Below are positions 51,201 through 60,489 of a stretch of 64,000 nt of DNA, piece after piece. Both the position numbers and the translations under genes were made by a program. Position 1 is the stretch's first letter. The number at the start of each line of letters is the position of its first letter. The stretch is from DATBLE01 sp963791425. Lineage in GTDB: Bacteria; Actinomycetota; Thermoleophilia; Gaiellales; Gaiellaceae. The stretch spans positions 496,001-560,000 of the forward strand of contig CAWBSE010000003.1 of NCBI GenBank assembly GCA_963791425.1. Direction: 5' to 3'. Below the pieces are notes generated by a model. It made no database searches. It saw only the letters and a list, made by a program, of their open reading frames with translations, and was not told the origin of the DNA.

Positions 51201-52775
51201 ATGGAAACGGGCGCCGAGGGCCAGCGGTTCGTCTGGTTCATGCTGCACAGCGGCTACCTCCGCTTCTTCGGCTCGACCGTCCAGGAGCTCGCCGAGCGCG
51301 GCAACACCGTCGAGCTCGCCTTCACGCGCCTGGAGAAGGACGCGGGCGACTCGCGGCTGGCGCTCGACCTGGCCGCGGGCCACCCGAACATCACGGTCGC
51401 CGAGGCGCCGATGCGGGGCCGTCGGGACGGCTGGCGGCCGATGGCCGGGCTCGTCCGCGCGCTGATCGATCTCGGCCGCTACGCCGACCCGCGCTACGCG
51501 GACGCCCCCGCGCTGCGCGCGCGGATGGCGCGCAAGCTGACCGACCACGTCCGAACCGCACGGGCGATCGACCCGCTGACCCGGTCGCTGACGCTGCGGC
51601 TGATCCGGCGCGTCCAGTCGGACACCGACGCGAAGCTGTCGCGGCGGCTCGTGTCGAGGCTCGGCGCCGTCGAGCGGGCGATCCCGACGGCGAGAGTCGT
51701 GGACGACTTTCTGCGCGACCGGAAGCCCGACGCCGTGCTCGTCTCCCCGGTGGTCGAGTTTGCGAGCACCCAGGTCGAGTACGTGAAGAGCGCGCGCAGG
51801 CTCGCGATCCCGTGTGCGATCCCGATCGCCAGCTGGGACAACCTGACCGGCAAGGGGCTGATCCGCGTGACCCCCGACCGCGTGCTGGTGTGGAACGAGA
51901 TCCAGGTCGCCGAGGCGACCGAGATGCACGGGATCACCGCCGGGCGGACGATCGCCACCGGTGCGCCGAAGTTCGACGAGTGGTTCGACCGCCGGCCGAG
52001 CATGTCGCGGGAGGATTTCGCGGCGAAGGTGGGGCTCGACCCCGGGCGCCCGTTCGTGCTCTACGCCTGCTCGTCCTCGTTCATCGCCCGCGACGAGGAG
52101 GCCGCCTTCGTCGTCCGCTGGCTGGAGGCGCTGCGTGCCGATCCGCGGCTCCGCGACGTCGGCGTGCTCGCCCGTCCGCACCCGCAGAACGCGTCCCAGT
52201 GGCGCGACGTCGACCTGGGCGATCCCCACGCCGTGGTGTGGCCGCGCGGCGGCGCGCAGCCCGACGGGGGCGACGCCCGCGCGGACTTCTACGACTCGCT
52301 CGCCTACTGCGCGGCGGTCGTCGGCCTGAACACGAGCACGATGCTCGAGGCGGCGATCCTCGGCCGGTCGGTGCTGTCGCCGCGCACCGAGGAGTTCGCG
52401 GGCACGCAGGAGGGCACGTTGCACTTTCGCTACCTGCTCGCCGAGAACGGAGGCTTTCTGCACGTCGGCGCCATGCCCGGCGAGCACCTCGACCAGCTCG
52501 CCGCTGCGCTCGAGGACGACCCGGAGCGCGACGAGCAGACGCGTCGCTTCGTCGAGTCGTTCCTCCGCCCGCGCGGGCTCGACCGGCCGACAGCGCCGAT
52601 CCTCGCCGACGAGGTAGAGGCGGTCGGGCGGCTGACCGTGCAGCGGACGTCGACTGCCCCCGGCACCGCCCTGCTGCGCTGCGTGCTGGCCCCGCTCGCC
52701 TTCGCCGGAGCGTTCGTCGGCCTGGCCGCGGAGAAGATCCGCGGCGGGCCCGAGCCCGAGACGGAGGTCGCCTGA
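51201..52775 (+). CDS. S-W-D-N family GT-B-like protein, single domain (P4)
   Basis: This 524-residue member is the only one on the plus strand within the 44-60 kb stretch. It starts at ATG 51201 and reads F-V-W-F-M-L-H-S-G-Y-L-R-F-F near the N terminus. It has S-W-D-N-L-T-G-K-G-L, V-W-N-E-I-Q, A-T-G-A-P-K-F-D-E-W-F, A-R-P-H-P, L-N-T-S-T-M-L-E-A-A and T-Q-E-G-T-L-H-F-R-Y-L. It lacks the extra C-terminal domain of P1-P3 but ends with a hydrophobic Ala/Leu helix (~480-510) that may bind the membrane. The stop is one base from the ST4 stop (convergent). Confidence 0.75.
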   Translation: METGAEGQRFVWFMLHSGYLRFFGSTVQELAERGNTVELAFTRLEKDAGDSRLALDLAAGHPNITVAEAPMRGRRDGWRPMAGLVRALIDLGRYADPRYADAPALRARMARKLTDHVRTARAIDPLTRSLTLRLIRRVQSDTDAKLSRRLVSRLGAVERAIPTARVVDDFLRDRKPDAVLVSPVVEFASTQVEYVKSARRLAIPCAIPIASWDNLTGKGLIRVTPDRVLVWNEIQVAEATEMHGITAGRTIATGAPKFDEWFDRRPSMSREDFAAKVGLDPGRPFVLYACSSSFIARDEEAAFVVRWLEALRADPRLRDVGVLARPHPQNASQWRDVDLGDPHAVVWPRGGAQPDGGDARADFYDSLAYCAAVVGLNTSTMLEAAILGRSVLSPRTEEFAGTQEGTLHFRYLLAENGGFLHVGAMPGEHLDQLAAALEDDPERDEQTRRFVESFLRPRGLDRPTAPILADEVEAVGRLTVQRTSTAPGTALLRCVLAPLAFAGAFVGLAAEKIRGGPEPETEVA

Positions 52776-52776
52776 G

Positions 52777-53727
52777 CTAGGTCGTCCAGCCGTAGGCACC
52801 GAGGTCGACGCCCAGCAGCCGCTCGAGCCGCCGGTTGCTCCCGGCGAACTTCTTGCCTGCCCAGCGGTCGACCGCCGCGCGCAGGTCGGCCTCGCGCCTG
52901 GCCGCGAGCCGGCGGGTGAGACGCCCGTTCAGCGCATCGCTCTCCTCCATCCGCCGCGCGAGGCCGCGGACGGCCTTCGAGCGGACAGGCGGCGTCGGGT
53001 TCAGCTCGGTCGGCGGCCCGAGGTGGTTGAGCAGGCGCGTCAGCGAGAGCGTCAGCGCCGAGGCGGTGCGGGCGTTCTCGCGCTGCGTGTAGGGCAGCCG
53101 GTCGAGGACGCCTGCCGGAATCGGGCGGCCCGCGAACTCTCCGATCCCCGCGATGAACCCGCGACCGTCCTCGACGAACTGGTCGAAGGCGAGCGCGTGC
53201 ACGTTCTCCGGGCCGAACAGCTCTCGGTAGTGGGCGATCAGCTGGTCGTACTCGAAGTACCGCCGGTTGAACAGTGGCACCCGCTCGCTGCGTGACGTCG
53301 GCGGCCGCAGGAAATCATCGATCGTGCCCGCCGCACCCTGCTGGACGTAACCCTTGTACATCGACACGACCGCGCTGCGCTGCTCGCGGACGACAGCGAG
53401 GACGCGCGCCTCCGGAAACACCGCCCGGATCCGGCCGGCGATCTCCCAGCCGTCGTACCCGCCCGAGAGCGGGTGCCCCGAGAGCCGCTCCAGCGAGACG
53501 ACCGGCAGCAACCCTGCTTCCTCCGCGTCGCGCACCATCGGCTCGAACGCGGCCCGCACGGCGGCGGCGTCGAACTCGAACGGCCGGTCGCGCACGATCC
53601 GTCGCACCGGGTGCGACGACGGCCGCTTGCCCAGCCAGCGGTAGCCGGTCTCGGGGTCGGAGAACAGCAGCCGCTGCAGCCAGTTCGTGCCGGTCTTGTG
53701 GTACCCGATGTGGACGAGCACGGTCAC
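52777..53727 (-). CDS. PAPS-dependent sulfotransferase (ST4)
   Basis: GTG 53727 overlaps the TGA of P5. The 316-residue protein has H-I-G-Y-H-K-T-G-T-N-W-L-Q as the PAPS loop, R-L-S-G-H-P-L-S-G-G-Y-D, and V-V-R-E-Q-R-S-A-V as the 3'-phosphate site. It ends G-A-Y-G-W-T-T. It is closely related to ST1 and ST2; coupling to P5 implies that sulfation and chain building are coordinated. No membrane or export signal. Confidence 0.85.
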   Translation of the reverse strand: MTVLVHIGYHKTGTNWLQRLLFSDPETGYRWLGKRPSSHPVRRIVRDRPFEFDAAAVRAAFEPMVRDAEEAGLLPVVSLERLSGHPLSGGYDGWEIAGRIRAVFPEARVLAVVREQRSAVVSMYKGYVQQGAAGTIDDFLRPPTSRSERVPLFNRRYFEYDQLIAHYRELFGPENVHALAFDQFVEDGRGFIAGIGEFAGRPIPAGVLDRLPYTQRENARTASALTLSLTRLLNHLGPPTELNPTPPVRSKAVRGLARRMEESDALNGRLTRRLAARREADLRAAVDRWAGKKFAGSNRRLERLLGVDLGAYGWTT

Positions 53728-55052
53728 CGGGCCAGTCCTTCGATCGCGTCCGCGACGATCGGCGTCGCCGGCCGGTCGAGACCGCGCGGGCGCACGAAGA
53801 CGCGCAGGAACGATGTCGCAGCCTCCTCGGTCCGGCCCGGATCGGCGAGCGTCTCGCGCAGTTGATCGACGTGCTCCTCGACCGAGCCCGCCGTTCGGAG
53901 CGCCGGCCCGGCCGCCGCACGCAGCTCCTTGAAGTGCGGCGTCCCCTCCTGCGTCTCGGCGAACGCGGGGTCGCGGAGGGTCAGCACCGGCTTGCGCTGG
54001 ATGAACGACTCGACCATGGCACTGGTATTGATGCCGACAACGGCGGCGGCGTGGTGGATCGAGTCGAAGTAGAGCGCATCGTCGGCCTCGGTCATCGGCA
54101 CCTGCGGCTGGACGCGCGGAGCGACGGCGAGGTCGTCGACGCCCGCCCAAGCCTCGACGTTGTACGGGTGCGGGCGCACCAGGACGCCGAGGTCGGGGAA
54201 GGCACCGCGCAGCGCCTCGGCCCAGCGGCGCACGTACGGGATCTCCGTCTCGGCGGGTGCGATGTTCGGCGACGACCCGGCGTAGAGGACGTACGGCGGC
54301 GACACGCCGACGAGGGCGGCGAGCTCGTCGGCCGTCGTGCTCGGCCCGCGCTCGAACCACGGGTCGAAGAGCTGCGCGCCGGTGACGACCACGCTCCGGC
54401 GCGGAACCCGGTGCAGCTCCGCCGCGTCGCGCGCCTGCAGGTCGTTCCAGACGAGCGTACGGTCGGGCTGCGCCTTGACCGTCCCCTTCGTCGTCAGGTG
54501 ATCCCAGCTCGCCACCGCGAACGCGACCGGGATGCCGAGCTTCCGGGCCGACTTGACCGTGTCGGTCTGCGCGCGGCTGCGGGCGCCGCGGCCGATCAGC
54601 GGCGAGACGACGGTCACGTCCGGCGCGAGCCCGGCGAGCGCACGCGTGACCCCGCCGTCCGTGGGAACGAGCCTCTCCAGAGCAAGGGCCGCGTGGAGGC
54701 CGGCCCGCCCGCGGCGCGAGCCGTACGGCAGGCGGGTCAACGCGCGCAAGCGTCCGTCGAGGTTCTTCTCCAGGCGCGTGCGCAGGTACGGCGCCCCGGC
54801 GAAGCGCGGATCCGTGTAGCGGAGGTAGTCGGCCGAGGCGCGCAGACGCCCGATGGCCGGCTCGACGCGCCGAGTCGGCGACGGCAGCGCGGCGACGACC
54901 TGGACGCCGTCGGGCAACGCCGTCCCGTCTCCGCGCTTCTCGGGACGGTCGTAGGCGACCAGCACCTCGTGCCCGCGTTCGGCGAGCAGCCGGATCGTCC
55001 CGCCGTACATGCGTAGGAACGCGGGGTAGGCCAGCTGGAAGAGGATCCGCAT
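53724..55052 (-). CDS. S-W-D-N family GT-B-like protein, single domain (P5)
   Basis: This 442-residue member starts M-R-I-L-F-Q-L-A-Y-P. Its hallmark reads S-W-D-H-L-T-T-K-G with His instead of Asn. Then follow V-W-N-D-L-Q-A-R-D-A, V-T-G-A-Q-L-F-D-P-W-F, V-R-P-H-P, I-N-T-S-A-M-V-E-S-F and T-Q-E-G-T-P-H-F. The start overlaps the P6 stop by one base (TGATG). The substitutions suggest a different acceptor or donor within the family. Confidence 0.75.
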   Translation of the reverse strand: MRILFQLAYPAFLRMYGGTIRLLAERGHEVLVAYDRPEKRGDGTALPDGVQVVAALPSPTRRVEPAIGRLRASADYLRYTDPRFAGAPYLRTRLEKNLDGRLRALTRLPYGSRRGRAGLHAALALERLVPTDGGVTRALAGLAPDVTVVSPLIGRGARSRAQTDTVKSARKLGIPVAFAVASWDHLTTKGTVKAQPDRTLVWNDLQARDAAELHRVPRRSVVVTGAQLFDPWFERGPSTTADELAALVGVSPPYVLYAGSSPNIAPAETEIPYVRRWAEALRGAFPDLGVLVRPHPYNVEAWAGVDDLAVAPRVQPQVPMTEADDALYFDSIHHAAAVVGINTSAMVESFIQRKPVLTLRDPAFAETQEGTPHFKELRAAAGPALRTAGSVEEHVDQLRETLADPGRTEEAATSFLRVFVRPRGLDRPATPIVADAIEGLAR

Positions 55053-56491
55053 CAGCGCCCCGCGCGCGCGGCAAGCGGGACGAGCAGCGGCCGCAGCGGC
55101 AGCAGCGACGCGGGCGTCCGCTGCGGGCGCGGTGCAGCGCTCCGGGCGAAGCGCTCGACCCCGTCGACGAACAGCGGCGTCGCGGCGACCTCGAGGCCGA
55201 ACGGACGCACGAATTCGGAGACGAACGCGCGGGTGCGCTGCTCGGCGTCGTCCTCGCCGGCGATCGCCCGCTCGAGCTGGCCGGTGTGCTCCTCGAGCGT
55301 CCGCGCGACCGTGAGCAGGCCGCCGCCGACCTCGAGGAGGTAGCGGAAGTGCAGCGTCCCCTGCTGGACCCGCTCGTACTCCGGGTCGAGCACGGTCAGC
55401 ACGGGCCGGCCGACGATCGCCGCCTCGATCATCGCGCTGGTGTTCAGGCCGACGACGGCGGCCGAGTGATAGATCGAGTCGAAGTAGTCGGCCTTCGACT
55501 CGTGGTCGGTCGGGGCGTGGGCGTCACGCGGGAACACCGACACGCCTGCCAGGTCGTCGAAGTCCTCGTCGCGCCAGGTCTGCGGGCGCTTCGGGTGGGG
55601 CCGGACGATCACGCCCGCCTCGGCGAGCGGCCCGCCGTGCGCGCGCAGCGCGGCGACCCAGCGGCGGACGAAGGGAACCTCCGACTGTCCCGTCCACGGC
55701 GAGCAGCATGCGTAGAGGACGATCGGCTTCGAAGGGTCGAGCCCGGCCCGCGCCGCGAATTCGTCCCGCGGGCGAGGCGGCCAGTCGAACCAGTCGTCGA
55801 AGCACTGGGCGCCCGTGACGACGACGCGCTCGGGCGGAATGCCGTGCAGGGACGCCGCCTCGCCGCGCTGCACCTCGTTCCAGACGAACAGCCGGTCGGG
55901 GACGGGGCGGATCACCGACTTGCTGGAGAGGTTGTCCCAGCTCTTCACGCAGATCGCCGAGCGCAGCCCGAGCGCTTGCGCCGCGCGCAGGAAGTCGGGC
56001 TGGATCGAGCGCAGGCCGAGGTACGGCGTGAACAGGACGACGTCGGGCTTCAGCGCGGCCAGCGACCGCTCGATCTCGGCGTTCGTCGGCACCGCCCGCT
56101 CGGCCAGCTCGAACATCGCCCCGATCGCGCGCCTCGCCGCCGCGCTGCGGCCGAGCGGCGACCGCGCCAGGGCGGCGGCCGGCTTCGGCGCGCGCTTCCA
56201 CGCGCGGGCGCGATAGGTCTCGTTGAAGCGCGGCCCGAGGAACTGGAACAGGTCGAGCGACGAGCGGAGGTCGGCCGAGAGCTCCAGCCAGCGGTCGCCC
56301 TTCGGCGCCGCCGCGGGCTCGATCGTGACGTGCGGCGCGGCCACCTCCTCCAGCAGCCGGTCGCGCCAGCCGATCTCGCGCTCCTGGTGGATGACGACGA
56401 CGACCTCGTGACCGCGCTCGCCGAGCTCGCGCAGCACCGACTGGTAGCTCGTCAGCGTGAGCGGCGTCTCCGCCGAGAAGAGGACGCGCAT
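55052..56491 (-). CDS. S-W-D-N family GT-B-like protein, single domain (P6)
   Basis: ATG 56491 begins M-R-V-L-F-S-A-E-T-P and gives 479 residues. Motifs are S-W-D-N-L-S-S-K, V-W-N-E-V-Q-R-G-E-A, V-T-G-A-Q-C-F-D-D-W-F, V-R-P-H-P, L-N-T-S-A-M-I-E-A-A and Q-Q-G-T-L-H-F-R-Y-L. It follows P7 with an 8-base gap and is coupled to P5. Absence of the C-terminal domain of P1-P3 makes it a minimal unit. No signal peptide or helix is seen. Confidence 0.75.
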   Translation of the reverse strand: MRVLFSAETPLTLTSYQSVLRELGERGHEVVVVIHQEREIGWRDRLLEEVAAPHVTIEPAAAPKGDRWLELSADLRSSLDLFQFLGPRFNETYRARAWKRAPKPAAALARSPLGRSAAARRAIGAMFELAERAVPTNAEIERSLAALKPDVVLFTPYLGLRSIQPDFLRAAQALGLRSAICVKSWDNLSSKSVIRPVPDRLFVWNEVQRGEAASLHGIPPERVVVTGAQCFDDWFDWPPRPRDEFAARAGLDPSKPIVLYACCSPWTGQSEVPFVRRWVAALRAHGGPLAEAGVIVRPHPKRPQTWRDEDFDDLAGVSVFPRDAHAPTDHESKADYFDSIYHSAAVVGLNTSAMIEAAIVGRPVLTVLDPEYERVQQGTLHFRYLLEVGGGLLTVARTLEEHTGQLERAIAGEDDAEQRTRAFVSEFVRPFGLEVAATPLFVDGVERFARSAAPRPQRTPASLLPLRPLLVPLAARAGR

Positions 56492-56499
56492 CCGGCGGC

Positions 56500-58072
56500 C
56501 TACCCGTGCGCGGAGCGCAGCTTGCCCCACTCGTGCACGAGCTTCTGGCGCACCTTCGTGAAGAAGTGGGGGATCCGGATCAGTGCGAGCGGCGCGCGCA
56601 CGAGCAGCAACCAGCGGGAGGCAGGCGGATGCTCGCTCGGCCCGCGCGCGGCGAGACCCTCGATCGCGTCGACGAAGACGGGCGTCGACGGAAGCTGGAC
56701 ACCCTGCGGCCGGACGAACAGCTCCGTGAACCGCCGTGCCGCCTCCTCGCCCTCCTTGTCGCGCCCGGCCATGACGTCGCCGAGCCACCGGACGTTCTCG
56801 TCGAGCGTCTCCGACACCTGGACGAGCCCGCCGCCGACCTCCCGCAGGTAGCGGTAGTGGAGCACTCCACCCTGTGACATGGCGAACTCGGGGACGCTGA
56901 TCGTGTGGACGGCCCTCCCGATGATGCCCGCCTCGATCATCGCGCTCGTGTTCACGCCGAAGACGACCGCGCTGTGGTAGATCGAGTCGAAGTAGTCGGC
57001 GCGCGTGTCCTCCTCGACCGGCCACACGACCACCCGCGGCCAGAGCACGACGTCCTCGTACACGCTCCAGTCGACGTTGCGCCACTCCTTGTTCCGGTTC
57101 GGGATGCGACCGGATCAGGATGCTCGCGTCGCGCAGCGCGGGCTCGTCGCTGGCGCGCACCGCCTCGATCCACTTCTGGCAGAACTCGGCCTCGGTCATC
57201 GTCGACGGGAACAGCGACCCGCCCGCGTAGAGGATGTACGGCTTCGCCGGGTCGAGCCCGATGTGGGCGCAGAACTCCTCCCGTGATCGCGGCGGCCAGC
57301 CGAACCAGTGGTCGAAGCACTGGGCGCCGGTGGCGACCACGCGGTCGGCCGGAACGCCGTGCAGCGACACCGCCTCCTGCTTCTGGGTCTCGTTCCACAC
57401 GGTGACGAGGTCGGGCTCGCACAGGAGCAGCTGCTTGCTCGACAGGTTGTCCCAGCTGGCGATGCACACGCCCGTGGGGACGCCCGCGCCGATCGAGCTG
57501 CGCGCGTAGTGCGTGTCGGTGGAGCTCGGCATCAGATGCGGCGTGACCAGCACGACGTCGGGCTTGTAGCCGCGGATCAGCCGCTGGACGCGCTTGCTGT
57601 CGGGGATCGCGCGATCGCAGACGCCGAGCACCGCCGACCAGAACCGCAGCATCGGCCCGGTCGTCATCCCGGGGATCCGCATGACCAGCTTGAACGTGCG
57701 CGGGGCGCGCCGGCGCGCTCGTGTCAGCAGGTACGGGGCGCGTTCCTGGCCGAGCTTGAGGAAGTAGATGTAGTCGTAGGCGCCCCGCACCGGCCGGGCG
57801 ACGCGGAACCAGGGATCGCGGCGCCAGGCGAGCGTGCTGCTCGAGTGGAAGTGCGGGTGCTTCGACATGCGCTTCAGCCACGCCTTGTCGAGCGGGCCGG
57901 GCGCGCCGTCCTCGCGCTCGAAGACGAGGTGGACCTCGTGGCCGCGCTCGAGCAGCTCACGGATCACCGAGTCGAAGAACCGCAGGTAGCGGCCGAGGTA
58001 CTCCATGAAGAACAGGATGCGGAGCTCCGGCGCCGCCGGCCCGGGGCGGCGGCCGGCTCGGGCGGCCGGCAC
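56500..58072 (-). pseudogene. S-W-D-N family GT-B-like protein (P7), frameshifted in this sequence
   Basis: The first part reads L-R-I-L-F-F-M-E-Y-L-G-R-Y, S-W-D-N-L-S-S-K, V-W-N-E-T-Q-K-Q-E-A, A-T-G-A-Q-C-F-D-H-W-F and I-R-S-H-P. It then shifts frame; the rest continues R-N-K-E-W-R-N-V-D-W, Y-F-D-S-I-Y-H-S and V-N-T-S-A-M-I-E-A-G. Removing one base from GGG at 57101-57103 restores a 520-codon gene. The start is uncertain (GTG 58072; a GTG at 58111 overlaps the Wzt stop). The gene is otherwise well preserved, so a sequencing error is quite possible. Confidence 0.75.
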
Positions 58073-58083
58073 GGCCGCACGGC

Positions 58084-59404
58084 TCAGTCGCTTGCACGGC
58101 TCACGTCCCACTGGACGTCGGCCGGCGAGGCTTCGAGCCCCTCGTCGGCGATCGGCAGGAGCACCATGTGCCCCGGCTCGTCGTCGCCGCCGATCCGCCC
58201 GGAAGCCACGGCGATGTCGAAGGAGATGAGCTCACGCGGCGGCGCAGGCTCGTGGCCGACGATCGCGATCTCCGCGATCAGACTGGCGTGGTACTTCGGC
58301 TCGTTGAGAAGGGCCGGTGGGATGCCGAGGCGGAGCTTGAATATCCCAGGCTCTCCGACCTCCACGAGCTGGGGATCGCGCAGCATGACCACCTGGCCGA
58401 ACTCGTCGGTCAACTCGAGCGTGAGACCGATCTCGATGTCCTTCCGGAGGAGATGCAGCTCGAAGTCGAGCTTCCCCCAGCCCTCACCGAACTGAACGGG
58501 GTCGCCTTCGGTGAGACAGCACGGCGGAAACGGGCACCAGATGGGGAGCGACCTTGGCCTTCTCGTGCCGGTGCACCTCGGCCGCCACGTCGACCGGCCG
58601 TCCCGAGTACGTCACGTGCCCGTCCTCGAGCCAGATCACCTGATTGCACAGCCCTGCGACCGCCTCCACCCCCATCCGTGCGGCCTGGATCACCACCGCA
58701 CCTTCGCGCTGGCGCTGGGCGATCAGATCGAGACAGCGGAGGCCGAACGCCGGCTCGTCATGGATGCTCGAGTCGATCACGTATGCCGTCGCGTCCATGT
58801 GGAGTGCCGCCGAGATGAGGAGGCGCCGGGTTCGCTGCTTGACCCGCTTGTTCGAGGCAGCATCGTCGGTCTCGTGCAGCCCTGCGAATTCCTCGATCTC
58901 GGCCCAGCGTGACTTGATCACGGCCAGAGGCCAGTGGAAGTAGTTGCCCACGACCGTCACGGACTTCTTCTCGCTCGTGTTCCCGATCAGACGGGAGAGC
59001 TCGCGGTTCGTGATCGGTGCGACGTGGCCGCGGAACACCACCCTGCCGGTCGTCGGCGGCATGCCGCCGATCAGGATGCGAACCAACGTCGTGATCCCGT
59101 TGCGGTCGGCGCCGACGATCCCCATCCCTTCGCCCGGATGGAGGTCGAAGCTGACCTCGTGCAGTGTGGCGTTCTCCTCCTCCTCGAACTCGTCGTCGAT
59201 CTCGTCGTCGCCGTCCTCGTCGTCCATCGCGGTGTCGTCCCCTCGGTCTCCGGAGCCGGCCAGACCGCTCTTTGGAAGGACACGGGCGAGCCAGGGAGGA
59301 ACGGGCCTGAACGGAGGCGGGAGCGCCCTCGACACGGCCTGCACCGAGTAGACCACGTCGGCCGGCAGCGCCGCCGCCTCGGCTGTGGAGAGTGTCCGGC
59401 GCAT
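58084..59404 (-). pseudogene. Wzt-like ABC transporter ATP-binding subunit, degenerate motifs, frameshifted near C-terminal domain
   Basis: The first 295 residues have the ABC fold of Wzt: G-E-G-M-G-I-V-G, P-T-T-G-R-V and a terminal W-L-E-D-G-H-V. Catalytic parts are lost: the P-loop reads G-A-D-R-N-G-I-T-T (98-106), with Ile104 for the essential Lys; Walker B reads V-I-D-S with Ser212 for the catalytic Glu; no signature motif; Gln240 for the switch His. An acidic insert (58-78) is unusual. A frame change near 58514 leads into the Wzt C-terminal glycan-recognition domain (L-D-F-E-L-H-L-L-R to 58084). Intact homologues drive polysaccharide export with a permease such as 59408-60304. Confidence 0.75.
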
Positions 59405-59407
59405 CGG

Positions 59408-60304
59408 CTAGAGCCGGGCAACCGCGGCGCGCTCGAACCTGCTGAAGAGGCTGAGCGACCCGAAGAGGAGGATGGTGAACGTGATCAGCGAGGTGGCGAG
59501 GGACTTGAACGGAACCGGCGACGTGCTCAGGAAGCCGAACTGGATCATCTCGATCGGCGCCGTCAGCGGGTTGTACTCGGCGATCGCCCGGTATTTCTCC
59601 GGAATGTGGTTGATGTCGTAGACGACCGGCGTGACGATCATCCACAGCTGGAGGACGTACGTCTGGAGGTACCGGACCTCCTTCGTGATCATCATCAGCG
59701 GGCCGGTGATCAGACCGATCACCAGGCCCCAGGACACCATCCAGATGAGACCGACGATGGCGATGATCCACTGCGGCGGCGGCGCGAGGTAGTTCGTCCC
59801 CTGCGTGATGATGAAGAAGGCGACCGCACCCATCGCGACCAGAAAGTGCATGAAGAAGTCGACGAAGGCGGGCGCCGCGGCCGAGACCGCCGCGAGGAAA
59901 CGCGGCATGTGCAGGCCCTTGGAAAGCGCCGCCGTCATCCGCACGGAGCGCATCCCCCAGTGAAAGGCGCGCTCGAAGATGATCCAGCCTGCCCCGGAGA
60001 ACGAGATGAAGATGATTGCCGGCCGATCGCCGTACTGCGCCTGGAGGAAGCCGCCGACGAAGAGCGTCGTGGTCGCGATCTGGATGGCGGGCCGGAGGAC
60101 GATCCAGAGCCAGCCGAGGTACGTCTGGCGATATCGCTTGAGGATGAACTGCGCCGACGTGTACCCGAGCAGCCGGCGGTGGTACCACGCCTCGTGCATC
60201 CGGGGGATCGCGCCGTGCCTCCAGGGCTCGAAGGCGACGACGGGCGGCTCTTTGGCACGGGCCGCGGCGGCGGCTTTCTTCCGCCGATGGGCGATCGTGC
60301 TCAT
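59408..60304 (-). CDS. ABC-2 polysaccharide export permease (Wzm-like)
   Basis: This 298-residue protein has about six hydrophobic segments and the family pieces I-L-K-R-Y-R-Q-T-Y-L-G-W-L-W-I, F-S-G-A-G-W-I-I-F-E, and N-P-L-T-A-P-I-E near the end. Wzm/KpsM-type permeases carry lipid-linked polysaccharide across the membrane. Its ATG is at 60304, and three bases separate its stop from the Wzt-like start. The partner ATPase seems inactive, so either it works without hydrolysis or another ATPase serves the permease. The 185-base gap to 60490 is a divergent promoter region without clear motifs. Confidence 0.88.
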   Translation of the reverse strand: MSTIAHRRKKAAAAARAKEPPVVAFEPWRHGAIPRMHEAWYHRRLLGYTSAQFILKRYRQTYLGWLWIVLRPAIQIATTTLFVGGFLQAQYGDRPAIIFISFSGAGWIIFERAFHWGMRSVRMTAALSKGLHMPRFLAAVSAAAPAFVDFFMHFLVAMGAVAFFIITQGTNYLAPPPQWIIAIVGLIWMVSWGLVIGLITGPLMMITKEVRYLQTYVLQLWMIVTPVVYDINHIPEKYRAIAEYNPLTAPIEMIQFGFLSTSPVPFKSLATSLITFTILLFGSLSLFSRFERAAVARL

Positions 60305-60489
60305 TGAACCGCCTCGGGGCGGCCTCGGGTGTCAACCACGCTGTCCATCTCGATCATCTCGCCCACCGTCCCGCCTTGGGGCGCCGGGAATCGGCTCTAA
60401 GTCTAGCCAGGGGCCCTTCGGGCAATCCCCCACCCGGTAGAGTCGCTTCGCCGCGCGCACCGCCGTGCGGGGCGGCATCCTGTGTGCCC

